Shown here one piece after another: positions 38,815 through 49,008 of a stretch of 64,000 nt of DNA. A program made the position numbers and the translations under genes. Where the stretch lies: positions 4,787 through 68,786 of the forward strand of contig NZ_LJTC01000002.1 of NCBI RefSeq assembly GCF_001306915.1, in the 5' to 3' direction. The number at the start of each line of letters is the position of its first letter. The first letter of the stretch is position 1. Below the pieces are notes generated by a model. That model searched no databases, was not told where the DNA came from, and saw only the letters and a program-made list of their open reading frames with translations. The stretch comes from Pseudoalteromonas lipolytica. GTDB lineage: Bacteria > Pseudomonadota > Gammaproteobacteria > Enterobacterales > Alteromonadaceae.

Positions 38815-39228
38815 ATGAATTCAGCGTTTGAAGCCGTTAGTAAAAACATTGAAACAGCTGCTGGGTGGCAGCAAAAATATCGCCAAATAATGCTCTTAGG
38901 TAAGCAATTACCTGTTATGCCTGAAGTACTCAAAGTAGATGATGCTCTAGTTAAAGGCTGTGAAAGTAAAGTTTGGCTATATATCGACTTTGATCATACT
39001 GAAAACAGCCTGGTTTTAGCGGGCGATTCAGATACTCGCATCGTTAAAGGACTATTGGCTTTAATTTTAGCCTTATACAATGGTCTAACACCGGAGCAAG
39101 CAGCGCAAATTAATGCCTATGATGAATTTGAACGACTCGGTCTAATTAGCCATTTGAGCCCTTCTCGTGGTAATGGTATTAAAGCCATGGTTGATAAAAT
39201 TCAAACCATGGCTGAACAAAAACAATAA
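38815..39228 (+). CDS. csdE: Sulfur acceptor protein CsdE (SufE family)
   Basis: This 137-residue SufE-fold protein has its acceptor cysteine at residue 49 in LVKGCESKVW. It takes the persulfide from CsdA and raises its activity. It is co-oriented with csdA at 13 bases and ends only three bases before the convergent tcdA stop. The C-terminal SPSRGNGIKAMVDKI is typical of the family. Confidence 0.93.
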   Translation: MNSAFEAVSKNIETAAGWQQKYRQIMLLGKQLPVMPEVLKVDDALVKGCESKVWLYIDFDHTENSLVLAGDSDTRIVKGLLALILALYNGLTPEQAAQINAYDEFERLGLISHLSPSRGNGIKAMVDKIQTMAEQKQ

Positions 39229-39231
39229 GTT

Positions 39232-40026
39232 TTATAAACTACGCTGTTTTTTATCAAGGTATTTTCTAATCGCTTTGGCTGCAACAAAAAAGCCAAAGCT
39301 GCCTGTTACCATGGTTGCAGATCCAAAACCATTATTACAGTCCATATTCATTGAACCATCTGCACTTTGTTTTGCTTGGCAAACCTCACCTTCAGAGGTT
39401 GGATATACAAGCTGCTCTGTAGAATAAACACAATCGACGTTAAATTTTCGCTTTGGATTGCTACTAAAGTTGTACTGTTTTCGCAAAATATAACGTACTT
39501 TTGCAAGCAATGGATCATGAGTTGTCTTTGCAACGTCACCAAAACTGATTTGACTAGGGTCGGTTTGCCCGCCTGCACCTCCGGTGGTAATAACCGGTAG
39601 TTTTATGCGTTTACAGTGAGCAATAAGCGCTGCTTTTTCTTTTACAGCATCAATACAATCAATTACATAGTCAAAACCTTTAATATGCTCACGAATGTTA
39701 TCTAGCGTAATGAAATCGTCAATAACATTAATTTTGATATCTGGATTTATAAGCTCACAACGTGTTTTCATTGCTTTTACTTTTGCTTCGCCTACGGTGC
39801 CAGTTAAAGCATGAATTTGACGATTAACATTGGTTGCACAAATATCATCTAAATCAATGAGGGTTAGTTGCCCTACACCCGTTCGAGCCAATGCTTCAGC
39901 AGCCCAACTACCTACGCCACCAATACCAATGACACAAAAATGTGCTTGTTGTAACCAATCAAATTGTTGATGACCATATAAACGTTTAATGCCACCAAAA
40001 CGGATGTCTTGTATTGTTTCTTTCAT
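39232..40026 (-). CDS. tcdA: tRNA threonylcarbamoyladenosine dehydratase
   Basis: This 264-residue E1-like ATP-dependent enzyme converts t6A37 to cyclic ct6A in tRNA. The nucleotide-binding loop is VIGIGGVGSWAAEALART; the partner-binding stretch DLDDICATNVNRQIHAL and the metal-free C-terminal part match TcdA (CsdL). Genetic and physical links to CsdA-CsdE are known in E. coli, and here the genes face each other. It starts right at the stop of the upstream pseudouridine synthase gene. Confidence 0.96.
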   Translation of the reverse strand: MKETIQDIRFGGIKRLYGHQQFDWLQQAHFCVIGIGGVGSWAAEALARTGVGQLTLIDLDDICATNVNRQIHALTGTVGEAKVKAMKTRCELINPDIKINVIDDFITLDNIREHIKGFDYVIDCIDAVKEKAALIAHCKRIKLPVITTGGAGGQTDPSQISFGDVAKTTHDPLLAKVRYILRKQYNFSSNPKRKFNVDCVYSTEQLVYPTSEGEVCQAKQSADGSMNMDCNNGFGSATMVTGSFGFFVAAKAIRKYLDKKQRSL

Positions 40027-40701
40027 TTACCAATCCAACGTCCAAGGAGCTGTCCACTCTTTGAATTCGTCTGAGTTAAAAACTTCATTAAGATGAGCAC
40101 CTAAAGTGTAATCGCATCGATATTCTTTAAGCTGCCCTTTATAGCTAAATTGTAGTGCATAGGCATGCAAGTTTGTGCGCTCGTCTTTACTACCCGCATA
40201 GGTACTATCACCTAGAATTGGAGCGCCTAAGCTTTTCATTGCGACTCTAAGCTGATGTGTCTTACCTGAAAATGGCTTTAACAAGTATGCACGAAGCCCT
40301 GGTCGAATACTTTTTGAATAAAAGCGTGTGATAGCAGGATTCGTTTGGCTCTTTAACAGCTTAAATGCGCCACGACGACTTTTTTGCATATCCCCTTTTA
40401 TCCAACCTTGCTTTTTCTTAGGCTTAGCATCACTCACTGCGAGATAAAACTTATTTATTTTATGATCAGAAAATTGCGAAGTGAATTCGGCTGCAGCTTC
40501 TTTGTTACGGGCTAATATAATTAAACCTGATGTCACTTTATCTAGCCGATGAACCGGATAGAGCTTCTCATTAACAAGCTCTTCAGCAAGTACGACAAAA
40601 CCAGCACATTGTTCACTATGAAAGCTCACTCCTGCTGGTTTATAAAAAACAAAGAAGTCATCTTCAATGGCATGAAGATGAACATTGTTTACATCATGCA
40701 T
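40027..40701 (-). CDS. RluA-family RNA pseudouridine synthase (TIGR01621-type)
   Basis: This 224-residue protein has the RluA catalytic motif HRLDKVTSGL (about residue 52) with the nucleophilic Asp, the DFFVFYKPAGVSFHS opening and the KTHQLRVAMKSLGAPILGD motif. No S4 RNA-binding domain is present. It resembles the short marine-gammaproteobacterial RluA branch near TruC/RluA; the RNA target cannot be named from sequence. It lies three bases after kdsB and abuts tcdA. Confidence 0.85.
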   Translation of the reverse strand: MHDVNNVHLHAIEDDFFVFYKPAGVSFHSEQCAGFVVLAEELVNEKLYPVHRLDKVTSGLIILARNKEAAAEFTSQFSDHKINKFYLAVSDAKPKKKQGWIKGDMQKSRRGAFKLLKSQTNPAITRFYSKSIRPGLRAYLLKPFSGKTHQLRVAMKSLGAPILGDSTYAGSKDERTNLHAYALQFSYKGQLKEYRCDYTLGAHLNEVFNSDEFKEWTAPWTLDW

Positions 40702-40704
40702 TTT

Positions 40705-41460
40705 TTAGTTGCCAAGCACTGCAATAACGCGCGCTAAATCTTCAGGAGTATCTACGCCTGCTTGCGGTGCACACAGAGCTTTTGCGATTTTAATTTTGTG
40801 ACCATGATAAAGTACACGAAGCTGCTCTAATGACTCTAAAAGCTCTAATCGAGATTCTGGTAATTCGATGTAGTCTTTAATGAAGCCAGCACGATAAGCA
40901 TAAATACCAATATGGCGCGCAAAATCAGCAAGATTTAGCTTATCTCGGTCATCATTCATCATCGCATCACGATGATAAGGGATTGGCGAGCGCGAAAAAT
41001 ACAGTGCGTTGTTGTCTGCATCGTTAATGACTTTCACGCAATTGGGATTAAATATATCGTCAATCTCATCAATGCTGGTGCTCAAAGTCGCCATTGGCGC
41101 ATCAGAATCAGCAATTAGCATGGCAACTTGAGATACATTTTCGCTTGCCAGTAAAGGCTCATCACCTTGCACATTGACAACAATAGTGTCACTTTCGAGT
41201 TTTAACTGTTCAACAACTTCAGCTAAACGCTCTGTGCCTGATTGGTGATCTTCACGTGTCATCAATACATTATCAGTAAACTTCTTTACTGCATCAAACA
41301 CTGTTTGATGATCAGTCGCTACATAAACTTGTGATGCACCGGACGCAACTGCTTTTTCATAAACATGTTGGATCATTGGTTTACCACAAATATCGGCAAG
41401 TGGTTTACCTGGTAAACGCGTCGATGCGTAGCGAGCGGGGATAACGACTACGAATTCCAC
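40705..41460 (-). CDS. kdsB: 3-deoxy-manno-octulosonate cytidylyltransferase (CMP-KDO synthetase)
   Basis: This 251-residue nucleotidyltransferase activates KDO for transfer to lipid A. Motifs: [20 protein letters not shown] at the N-terminus, [10 protein letters not shown] and [15 protein letters not shown]. The start is GTG 41460, with GAGG upstream, overlapping the end of ycaR by 13 bases. It belongs with lpxK and msbA in an LPS-core gene group. Confidence 0.97.
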   Translation of the reverse strand: MEFVVVIPARYASTRLPGKPLADICGKPMIQHVYEKAVASGASQVYVATDHQTVFDAVKKFTDNVLMTREDHQSGTERLAEVVEQLKLESDTIVVNVQGDEPLLASENVSQVAMLIADSDAPMATLSTSIDEIDDIFNPNCVKVINDADNNALYFSRSPIPYHRDAMMNDDRDKLNLADFARHIGIYAYRAGFIKDYIELPESRLELLESLEQLRVLYHGHKIKIAKALCAPQAGVDTPEDLARVIAVLGN

Positions 41461-41645
41461 TTATCAACCTCTTCTTGGCTTAATTCACGGGCTTCATTTT
41501 CTAAAAGCACCGGGATATCGTCTTTGATTGGGTACGCTAGTTTCGCAGCGGTACTGATAAGCTCTTGATTTTCTTTATCAAGACGTAATTTACCTTTACA
41601 CACTGGGCAAGCGATAATTTCAAGTAATTTTGTATCAAAGGCCAT
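41448..41645 (-). CDS. ycaR: Trm112-family small zinc-ribbon protein
   Basis: This 65-residue protein has a CPVCKGKL knuckle near the N-terminus and the family ending [19 protein letters not shown]. In E. coli YcaR lies between lpxK and kdsB, exactly as here; its function is unsettled, though the fold suggests a methyltransferase-activator or metal-binding helper. It overlaps lpxK by 11 bases and kdsB by 13, so the three are translationally coupled. Confidence 0.93.
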   Translation of the reverse strand: MAFDTKLLEIIACPVCKGKLRLDKENQELISTAAKLAYPIKDDIPVLLENEARELSQEEVDKWNS

Positions 41646-42612
41646 TGAGGATCCCTTTTTGTTTTAATAATAAATTAAGTTTTTCGATAACTGCTGCTGT
41701 TGGCTTTGCATCAACAGGTAAATAATACCAATTTGGTTTAGCAAAACTAAAGCATTTAACTGCATCTTTTTCTGTCATAAATACAGCGTCATCTGCAAAA
41801 TCGCTAAAGTCATTTGCTTGGTAGGCATAATGATCACGAAAATGATGAGTCGATAGTAAGTTAATGCCTTGCTGCTCAAGACTTATTTCAAAGCGTTTGG
41901 GGTTACCAATAGCACTGACCGCATGGCCTTTATCTTGAACTGAATTGGCGAGTTCTGAATTACTCACGGTTCGAAATGGGCTTGATGCTAAATCATAGCG
42001 GCTTTGTGCGTTGCCACCATTTTCTATGACTAAATCAACCAATTTTAAGCGCGCTTTGGTTTCACGAAGTGGACCTGCAGGCATTAATAAACCGTTACCA
42101 AATTGGCGTTCACTATCAACAATACAACATTCGATATCACGCGCCATTTTATAATGCTGCATGCCATCATCAGAAATAATGACATCGATATCATGTTGCT
42201 CTAACTTTTTTATACTAGCTTGTCGGTCAGGGCCAACCATTACAACACAGCCTAGGCGGCGTTTAATAAGTACAGGTTCGTCACCTGCTTGCGTTGTCGT
42301 CGTTTGTTCTGTCACTAACAGTGGATACGAATCAGACTGACCACCGTAGCCACGGCTGATCACAGCCACTTTTAAACCTTGCTGCTGTAAGTACTCAGCA
42401 AGCCAAATAACAAAGGGCGTTTTGCCGTTTCCACCCACACTAATGTTACCAACAACAATGACAGGAACATGCGCTTTAAAAGCCTTAAGTATATTTAGCT
42501 TATAAAACAAAGCACGAAGCGTTGAGATAAGCCAAAAAAGCACACTCAAAGGCAAGAGTAAAATGCTTAATAAACCTGGCTTTTTATACCAGCTTTTTTC
42601 AATAACACTCAC
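41635..42612 (-). CDS. lpxK: Tetraacyldisaccharide 4'-kinase
   Basis: This 325-residue inner-membrane-associated kinase phosphorylates the lipid A disaccharide at the 4' position. It has an N-terminal hydrophobic segment ([17 protein letters not shown]), the P-loop-like [20 protein letters not shown], and DDGMQHYKM. The start GTG overlaps the msbA stop (TAGTG), so the kinase follows the lipid A flippase directly. Confidence 0.97.
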   Translation of the reverse strand: MSVIEKSWYKKPGLLSILLLPLSVLFWLISTLRALFYKLNILKAFKAHVPVIVVGNISVGGNGKTPFVIWLAEYLQQQGLKVAVISRGYGGQSDSYPLLVTEQTTTTQAGDEPVLIKRRLGCVVMVGPDRQASIKKLEQHDIDVIISDDGMQHYKMARDIECCIVDSERQFGNGLLMPAGPLRETKARLKLVDLVIENGGNAQSRYDLASSPFRTVSNSELANSVQDKGHAVSAIGNPKRFEISLEQQGINLLSTHHFRDHYAYQANDFSDFADDAVFMTEKDAVKCFSFAKPNWYYLPVDAKPTAAVIEKLNLLLKQKGILNGL

Positions 42613-44354
42613 TACTGCTCACCAAACTGCATCTTACATAACGCACTATAGGTACCGTCTTTTTCAAGTAGCTCGCCATGCGTGCCCTTTTCGATAACTT
42701 GACCATGGTCGATGACATAAATGCAATCACTGTTTTCTATTGTTGATAAACGGTGTGCTATCACAATCGATGTTTTTTCTTTCATTAAGCTATCAAGTGC
42801 TTGCTGGATTAGTTTTTCAGATTCAGTATCAAGCGCAGATGTCGCCTCATCAAGAATCAAAATAGGTGCATCTTTTAATATTGCACGTGCTATGGCTATT
42901 CGCTGACGCTGACCGCCTGATAACATAACGCCATTTTCACCCACCATGGTATCTAAACCTTCTGGTAAGTCTTTAACAAACTCCCAAACATGGGCTTGCT
43001 TGGCAACCGCCATTAACTCCTCGTTTGTTAATTCGCGGTCAAGGCCATAGCAAATATTATTCGTGATGGTGTCGTTAAATAAAACCACTTGCTGTGAAAC
43101 CAGTGCAAATTGCTTACGTAAGTCTGTCAGTTTGTAATCAGCGATGTTGACGCCATCAAGCAAAATTTCACTGTCACCTTCAAGCTCATAATAACGCGGC
43201 AATAAATTTGAGATGGTCGATTTACCTGAGCCAGAACGGCCAACCAATGCGATGCTTTCGCCGGCATTAATCGAAAGTGATAAATTCTTTAATACAGGTT
43301 CATCTTTCGTTGGGTATTTAAAGGTCACATTGTTCACTTCAATTTTCCCAGTTACTTTAGCAACGCTGTAGGTGCCTGTGTCTTTTTCTACTTCTTCATC
43401 AAGTACCAAAAAGATACTTTGCGCTGCAGAAATACCACGTTGTAAATCGCTATTAACGTTTGAAAGTTGCTTCAGTGGCCGTAATAACATCATCATTGAT
43501 GAAATAAGTAATACGAAGTCGCCTGAACTGATGGTATCAATCATTGACGGCATAGACACAACCCACAAAATCACGGCCATCGCGCTTGCTGCCAAAATTT
43601 GGATAACAGAAACGCTTAGCGCTTTGGTTGCATCCATTTTAATGCGCTGTTGGCGATTATGATTATTAATAGCCGAAAACTGCGTTATCTCTTGTTGTTG
43701 ACCACCAAAGCCATGTATCACTTTATGACCAGATAGCATTTGCTCTGAGCTACGAGTTACTTGGCCCATCGCTGATTGGATTTTTTTCGAAATCATACGA
43801 AAACGTTTCGATACAAAGGCCACGATCACGGCCACCAGCGGAATAATAACTAAAAATATCAGTGACAGCTTCCAGCTGGTATAAAACATATTGAAAAGTA
43901 AGAAAACAACAAACGCCCCTTCTCTAACAACAATTAACAGGGCTTTAGTAATGGCTTGTTGAACCTGCTCAGTATCAAAGGTGATTTTAGAGATTAAATC
44001 GCCATTTGAATTTTTATCATGAAAAGACACCGGCAGATGTAAAATATGTTCGAATAATTGTTGGCGCAACGTTCTTACAACTTGAGAGCCAACATAACTT
44101 AAACAGTACGACGACATATAGTTAAACATGCCACGACCTAATACCAATGCAATCACAACAAATGGTGCATAAGTTAAAACATCAGTGTTACGATCATTTA
44201 AACCTTCATCAATGAAGGGCTTCATTAAATTGATAAACAATGCATCCATGGCTGAATAGCCAATCATGCCTACAATAGCGAAAAACGCGATTAACTTATA
44301 ATCACCCACATAACTGATTAATCGCTTATAGATTTGGGATGTAGTTTGATCCAT
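42612..44354 (-). CDS. msbA: Lipid A export ABC transporter, permease and ATPase
   Basis: This 580-residue half-transporter has six membrane helices (about residues 20-320) and an ATPase domain with Walker A GRSGSGKSTI, signature LSGGQRQRIAIARA and Walker B ILILDEATSALD. The homodimer flips core-lipid A across the inner membrane. Length and gene context (msbA-lpxK) match E. coli MsbA. It lies 59 bases after comEC with no terminator visible in between. Confidence 0.97.
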   Translation of the reverse strand: MDQTTSQIYKRLISYVGDYKLIAFFAIVGMIGYSAMDALFINLMKPFIDEGLNDRNTDVLTYAPFVVIALVLGRGMFNYMSSYCLSYVGSQVVRTLRQQLFEHILHLPVSFHDKNSNGDLISKITFDTEQVQQAITKALLIVVREGAFVVFLLFNMFYTSWKLSLIFLVIIPLVAVIVAFVSKRFRMISKKIQSAMGQVTRSSEQMLSGHKVIHGFGGQQQEITQFSAINNHNRQQRIKMDATKALSVSVIQILAASAMAVILWVVSMPSMIDTISSGDFVLLISSMMMLLRPLKQLSNVNSDLQRGISAAQSIFLVLDEEVEKDTGTYSVAKVTGKIEVNNVTFKYPTKDEPVLKNLSLSINAGESIALVGRSGSGKSTISNLLPRYYELEGDSEILLDGVNIADYKLTDLRKQFALVSQQVVLFNDTITNNICYGLDRELTNEELMAVAKQAHVWEFVKDLPEGLDTMVGENGVMLSGGQRQRIAIARAILKDAPILILDEATSALDTESEKLIQQALDSLMKEKTSIVIAHRLSTIENSDCIYVIDHGQVIEKGTHGELLEKDGTYSALCKMQFGEQ

Positions 44355-44413
44355 AACACTCTCTTATTCATAGACTTCGACTATTGTAGCCTTTAGGGGG
44401 TAAAAACAAAACG

Positions 44414-46684
44414 TCAATCTTGTTCGAACCAATAACTTTCCTGCTCTCGCGCAAATTCTAAGCGATACGTATCTGAATAAAATTTTATGCGTATATGGCC
44501 ATACTTTGCCGTCGATAACTGCTGTATATGGTGTTGGTTATAACGATTTACAACCTCTGGGTGAGGAAAGTGCCATTGTCCTTGGTAAGCAGATGAATGG
44601 ATAACTACTTCAGGATTTACTGCATCTATAAATTCATAACTTGACGAGGTATTACTGCCATGATGGGGGCTTATTAAAATAGTCGCTCGTAAATCCACCT
44701 CCTCTTCAACAAGTTTAGCTTCTGCCGCTGCTGATATATCTCCAGTTAGTAAAAGTGAATAATTAAAACCTGTTACTTTTAATAAGCAAGATTGGTCATT
44801 GCGACTCGCTTTTTCTACCTTTGCTGTAAAACTTCTGATATTAAGCTCAGCAAGTTTGATGGTGGTTGTTTTGCACTTATTTAACAGCCCCTGAGGATGA
44901 AAAGTAGCTAAAGTGTGTTGATAGCCAGCCTCTTTCCAACTGGCTAAACCGCCAGAATGATCGTTATCTAAGTGGCTTATTATGGTGTCAATCACAGATA
45001 GCTGCTGTTTATTGATGTTGTTAAGTAATACGTGGTGTACATAATCATAACGGCCAAAATACTGTGGGCCTAAATCATAAATTATCGCTTTATTTTTGCT
45101 GCTTACCATCACCATTAAGCCATGCCCGACATCAAACACATCCAACTGAAACTTAGCTTCTGACTGTAATTTACTATCAACGGCATATATACAAACAGGA
45201 ATTAAACACACATATTTATTAGGGCTAAAGTACAACAGCAGAAGTGTTATGTAACTGATGATCAATAAGGAGAAATTAAACTCATTGAACGACAACCAAC
45301 GCCAGTCATTAGGGATAGAAAGCAATAGTTGATAACTAAAATACAGGGCAATGTCGATAAGTGATAACAGACCTGAAATATCCAGTAGGCTAGAAATCAG
45401 ACTATAAAAAACCAACAAAGGCAATAACAGCACACCGACCAAGGGCACAGCAATAAGGTTAATCAATAAACCTATCACGCTAGTACCTGAGAAGTAATAT
45501 AAGGATAGCGGTAGTAAACCAACAAATAAAGCGCATTGAACTTGCAGTAGCTGTACAAATCGCTTTAAAAAACTAAGTGACAAATTAATTGTTTTTTTAG
45601 TCAGTAGAAAGATGATCGTAACGGCCAAAAAACTGAAATATAGTCCAGGATTCAACAGCGTAAATGGGTCTATAAACAACACCACACTCAAGGCGTACAA
45701 AATTGAACGCCAACGCACTGGGTTTTTTCCTAAGTTATAGATTACAAGGTAGCAGCCTAACATTAGCAGCGCCCGGCTTGCAGAAACTATAAAATCACTT
45801 AAGTAAACATAAACGAGCGAGCAACTGAACCCTATTACAACAAATAGCTTATTTAATTGAATTGATTGGCTTACACGAAAGTGACTCACTCTTAGCAGCC
45901 ACTTACTAGTATAAAAACCGACTGCGAAGATAAGTCCGATATGAAGACCCGAAATAGCAAGTAGATGAGACAATCCTAATTCACGCAAGTGCTTTCTATC
46001 TTCATAACCTATTTTACTTTTGTCACCGGTTAAAAGCGCATAATAAAGCCATTGTAATCGTGTGTTTGCCGTAATTTTATCAATATAAGTGCGATAACTC
46101 ACACGCAGGGAGTCATATTGATGATGATTTAAATAGCTTACCTCTCCTACGCTTCGGCCTTTATAAAATACTCGCTCAAGTAATGCTTGTCGTTCTCTAT
46201 TAAAACTGTAGAAATTTTTTACTGACCGATAAGGTTTAAGTTTGAGTACTGCGCTTAATTCATCTCCACTAGTAACAGGTTTATCTGAAGTAATGCTGAG
46301 CATTGCATTAGGAGCAGGTCGGATGCTTGTAGGGCAAGATTCAATATGTTTCAGACTTGCTTTAATGTAGTAAGGGCTTTGTTCACTGTATGTTTCAACT
46401 ACCTCAAATCGAACTAATCGGCTTTGTTGATAATCTATTTTGCAGTCAGAGATTGAGTAAAAGATGAAGTAATGAAAAATCACTACCAAAATAGCGCAAA
46501 TAAACCCTGACAATAGAGTTAAAAAAGGCTTAAAATAGGCACCTGCTAGCAATACAGCAAAACTCATTATATAAAACGCCGCAGTGCCAAATGTATATAG
46601 GGTGAAAAAACAGCCTATGACAAAGCCGCTGCATAACCAAATAGATGTAAATGGTTGCTTTAAATGGCTAAGAAAACGATCCAA
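44414..46684 (-). CDS. comEC: DNA internalization-related competence protein ComEC/Rec2
   Basis: This 756-residue polytopic membrane protein is the DNA-uptake channel of natural transformation. An N-terminal OB/DUF4131 region is followed by the competence domain (ELGLSHLLAISGLHIGLIFA), many membrane helices, and a C-terminal metallo-beta-lactamase domain (SHLDNDHSGGL, ISPHHGSNTSSS). The only start I can find is TTG 46684, as the frame closes at a TAA nine bases upstream; this start lies 21 bases inside the divergent DUF2062 gene. Confidence 0.95.
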   Translation of the reverse strand: MDRFLSHLKQPFTSIWLCSGFVIGCFFTLYTFGTAAFYIMSFAVLLAGAYFKPFLTLLSGFICAILVVIFHYFIFYSISDCKIDYQQSRLVRFEVVETYSEQSPYYIKASLKHIESCPTSIRPAPNAMLSITSDKPVTSGDELSAVLKLKPYRSVKNFYSFNRERQALLERVFYKGRSVGEVSYLNHHQYDSLRVSYRTYIDKITANTRLQWLYYALLTGDKSKIGYEDRKHLRELGLSHLLAISGLHIGLIFAVGFYTSKWLLRVSHFRVSQSIQLNKLFVVIGFSCSLVYVYLSDFIVSASRALLMLGCYLVIYNLGKNPVRWRSILYALSVVLFIDPFTLLNPGLYFSFLAVTIIFLLTKKTINLSLSFLKRFVQLLQVQCALFVGLLPLSLYYFSGTSVIGLLINLIAVPLVGVLLLPLLVFYSLISSLLDISGLLSLIDIALYFSYQLLLSIPNDWRWLSFNEFNFSLLIISYITLLLLYFSPNKYVCLIPVCIYAVDSKLQSEAKFQLDVFDVGHGLMVMVSSKNKAIIYDLGPQYFGRYDYVHHVLLNNINKQQLSVIDTIISHLDNDHSGGLASWKEAGYQHTLATFHPQGLLNKCKTTTIKLAELNIRSFTAKVEKASRNDQSCLLKVTGFNYSLLLTGDISAAAEAKLVEEEVDLRATILISPHHGSNTSSSYEFIDAVNPEVVIHSSAYQGQWHFPHPEVVNRYNQHHIQQLSTAKYGHIRIKFYSDTYRLEFAREQESYWFEQD

Positions 46685-47173
46685 CGCTTTTTACCAGATC
46701 ATAACAAGGTAAAAGAACACAAGTATTTAAGAATTTTTGGTCGTTTATTGCATGATGCCAATTTATGGCACTTAAATAGACGCTCAGCACGTGGTGCATT
46801 TGCGGTTGGTTTATTTTTTGCGTTCATCCCTGTTCCTTTTCAAATGGTTCTTGCAGCCGCCCTGGCTATTCCATTTCGAGTAAATTTACCGATTTCTGTT
46901 GCAACCGTGTGGATCACGAACCCACTAACCATGCCTCCTATTTTCTATTGTTCATATATTGTAGGCACGATTGCCCTTGCTCAGCCACAACAGCACTTCC
47001 AATTTGAACCAAGCTGGCAATGGTTTATAGATAGCCTTACAACAATTGGCCCAGCCTTTTTAGTTGGCTCACTTATTTGTGCTACTGCTGCTGCTATCAT
47101 CGGTTATTTTGCTACCGACATGCTTTGGAAACGCTCAGTCCGAAAAGCATGGATACATCGCCATAAAAAATAA
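46664..47173 (+). CDS. DUF2062 family membrane protein
   Basis: This 169-residue protein has a basic start (MAKKTIQRFLPDHNKVKEHK) and two or three membrane segments (SARGAFAVGLFFAFIPVPFQ, ISVATVWITNPLTMPPIFY, and a C-terminal one). DUF2062 proteins are widespread next to comEC in gammaproteobacteria, with no established function. The start MAKKTIQRF is family-typical even though the ribosome-binding site is weak. Its first 21 bases overlap the 5' end of comEC on the other strand. Confidence 0.85.
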   Translation: MAKKTIQRFLPDHNKVKEHKYLRIFGRLLHDANLWHLNRRSARGAFAVGLFFAFIPVPFQMVLAAALAIPFRVNLPISVATVWITNPLTMPPIFYCSYIVGTIALAQPQQHFQFEPSWQWFIDSLTTIGPAFLVGSLICATAAAIIGYFATDMLWKRSVRKAWIHRHKK

Positions 47174-47191
47174 CTGATTTCAGTATAGACA

Positions 47192-47218
47192 AAAAACCCA
47201 GCTTAAAGCTGGGTTTTT
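47192..47218. terminator. Bidirectional terminator between DUF2062 and DUF3466 genes
   Basis: AAAAACCCAGCT pairs with AGCTGGGTTTTT, with A and T runs on both sides, in the convergent gap. Confidence 0.92.
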
Positions 47219-47251
47219 AATATTGATTAGTAAGTCTCGATTACGAAACGA

Positions 47252-48997
47252 TTACTTTTTAAAGAAGCGACGTGCAGCTGCAAATGGTAATAGCAATAAA
47301 GCATACCATGGGAAGCTTGCTGATTGACGCTCGTATTGTTCAATCTCTTCTGCAGGACATTCTTCAACACTGCCATCAATTGGTGTTAACTTAACAGCAA
47401 CAGCAATACTTTCATATTCGATATTGCCATCAACATCAACTACAACATTACCGAATGAATCTGTCTTTTCAACAGTTTTAGTCGCAACACCAAAGATTTC
47501 ATTATTGTTGTTAATTGATTTCGCTTCAGCGACCGTGTATTTAAAATGAGTCTCACCATCTTCTTCATAACAAGGTAATAAGTCATTGAGATTAACTATA
47601 GAATCATCACCCACCGTATAAATAAAGCCTTCTCTACGACGAGTAGTGGTGTTATAGATATCTGTTTCACCTTCACCAACAATAATACCGTTATCATTAA
47701 TATCGTTTGCAACTGAGCTAGAGCTAGAGAAATAATCAGATGGGAAAACTACACTATCGCTTTTTTTATCATAATAAAAAAACTTAGTGCGTGTTGCTGT
47801 GTCAATTCTTTTAGCAGCATAACCAACAATAATATCATTATTATTTACAGCTAAAGCTTGTCCCGAAGTCCAATCATCGTCTTGGTCTATAAACTGTTTT
47901 ACTTCACCATTTTCAAAGATAACTGGCATTGTAATTCTAGTATCGGTGTCTTTGTAACGAACATCTGATGTACCCACAATTAAACCTGAGTCGTTCAGAG
48001 TTATTGCGTTGCTACGAAAAGCGAAATCTTCATCATCTTCTGGTGTTAAACCTAAACCATACAATTCTGTATTAGTGATGTTTAAAGAGCTATCTAACGT
48101 CCACTTAACAGCACGCTTGTTAAAAATACCCGCCGTATAGCTTCGATTGTATGTTTCGACACAGTCTGAGACTGGTTCATCTTCACCATCACAGTTATCA
48201 GTAATATCATCGAGAGGATCAACTGCGATATCAATTGAAACACTACCTACAACCTCATAGCCGTTAGTTGTTTTGATAATATCATTTGCTGTACTAATAC
48301 CGCCGTACTCGTCGAACTCTGGTGCAAGTTCAACTTTTACACCGTCTTCTGTAATTACAATAGCACGACTAATAAAATCTCTTAAGAAATGTGTTTCCTC
48401 TTCATCTTCATCAGTTTGTGTAAACGATGTTTTTTCATATGGGGCACTCCCCCAACCAACCATAACACCATCATCACTAACTGCATTTAGGATGTTCGTA
48501 GTTGAACGCGTTAAGCCATCATAATCTAGTGATTCCTCATCGTATAATACCTGTTCCGAAACACCCTCGGAGCCGTATATCGTCGCAGCTGCACTTGATA
48601 GTTTCTGATACTCTGAATTAGTTAAACGGTTAGATTGCGTGTCTGTAATAAAATCAATCATAAACTGATGGGCATCAGCATTGGTATTCACTGCATCATT
48701 ATTTTCAATATCATCTAATGTAAAAGTAATCTCTTTGTCTATTGATTCAAAATATGATTCACGAGCATCATAGGCATTTTTGATAGCAGAGTCTGTAAAA
48801 TCAATATATGAGATATCAATTGGTAACCTATAAAGAGAATTGGCTATACCTATAATATGACCATTCTCACTGACATCTGTTACGTAATTATGTTTTGCTC
48901 CGTCTAGCCCACCTAATTCTTCTAATTTATAGGTTGCGCTCATCGCTGAGGTACTTAGGGTGGCTAAAATACTGGCAGCGAGTAATTTGTATTTCAT
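47252..48997 (-). CDS. DUF3466 family exported protein with C-terminal membrane tail
   Basis: This 581-residue acidic protein has a Sec signal peptide (LLAASILATLSTSAMSATYK), repeated segments with the wording 'NDxGxIVG' (LNDSGLIVGTSDVRY, INDNGIIVGEGETDI, VNNNDIIVGYAAKRI) that suggest a beta-propeller or HAF-type repeat fold, and a C-terminal tail: hydrophobic PWYALLLLPFAAA followed by RRFFKK. The tail resembles CTERM-type sorting or anchoring signals but lacks the Gly-Gly of rhombosortase substrates. It lies 11 bases after uup. Surface location is inferred; function is unknown. Confidence 0.75.
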   Translation of the reverse strand: MKYKLLAASILATLSTSAMSATYKLEELGGLDGAKHNYVTDVSENGHIIGIANSLYRLPIDISYIDFTDSAIKNAYDARESYFESIDKEITFTLDDIENNDAVNTNADAHQFMIDFITDTQSNRLTNSEYQKLSSAAATIYGSEGVSEQVLYDEESLDYDGLTRSTTNILNAVSDDGVMVGWGSAPYEKTSFTQTDEDEEETHFLRDFISRAIVITEDGVKVELAPEFDEYGGISTANDIIKTTNGYEVVGSVSIDIAVDPLDDITDNCDGEDEPVSDCVETYNRSYTAGIFNKRAVKWTLDSSLNITNTELYGLGLTPEDDEDFAFRSNAITLNDSGLIVGTSDVRYKDTDTRITMPVIFENGEVKQFIDQDDDWTSGQALAVNNNDIIVGYAAKRIDTATRTKFFYYDKKSDSVVFPSDYFSSSSSVANDINDNGIIVGEGETDIYNTTTRRREGFIYTVGDDSIVNLNDLLPCYEEDGETHFKYTVAEAKSINNNNEIFGVATKTVEKTDSFGNVVVDVDGNIEYESIAVAVKLTPIDGSVEECPAEEIEQYERQSASFPWYALLLLPFAAARRFFKK

Positions 48998-49008
48998 TTT
49001 AATCCTTA

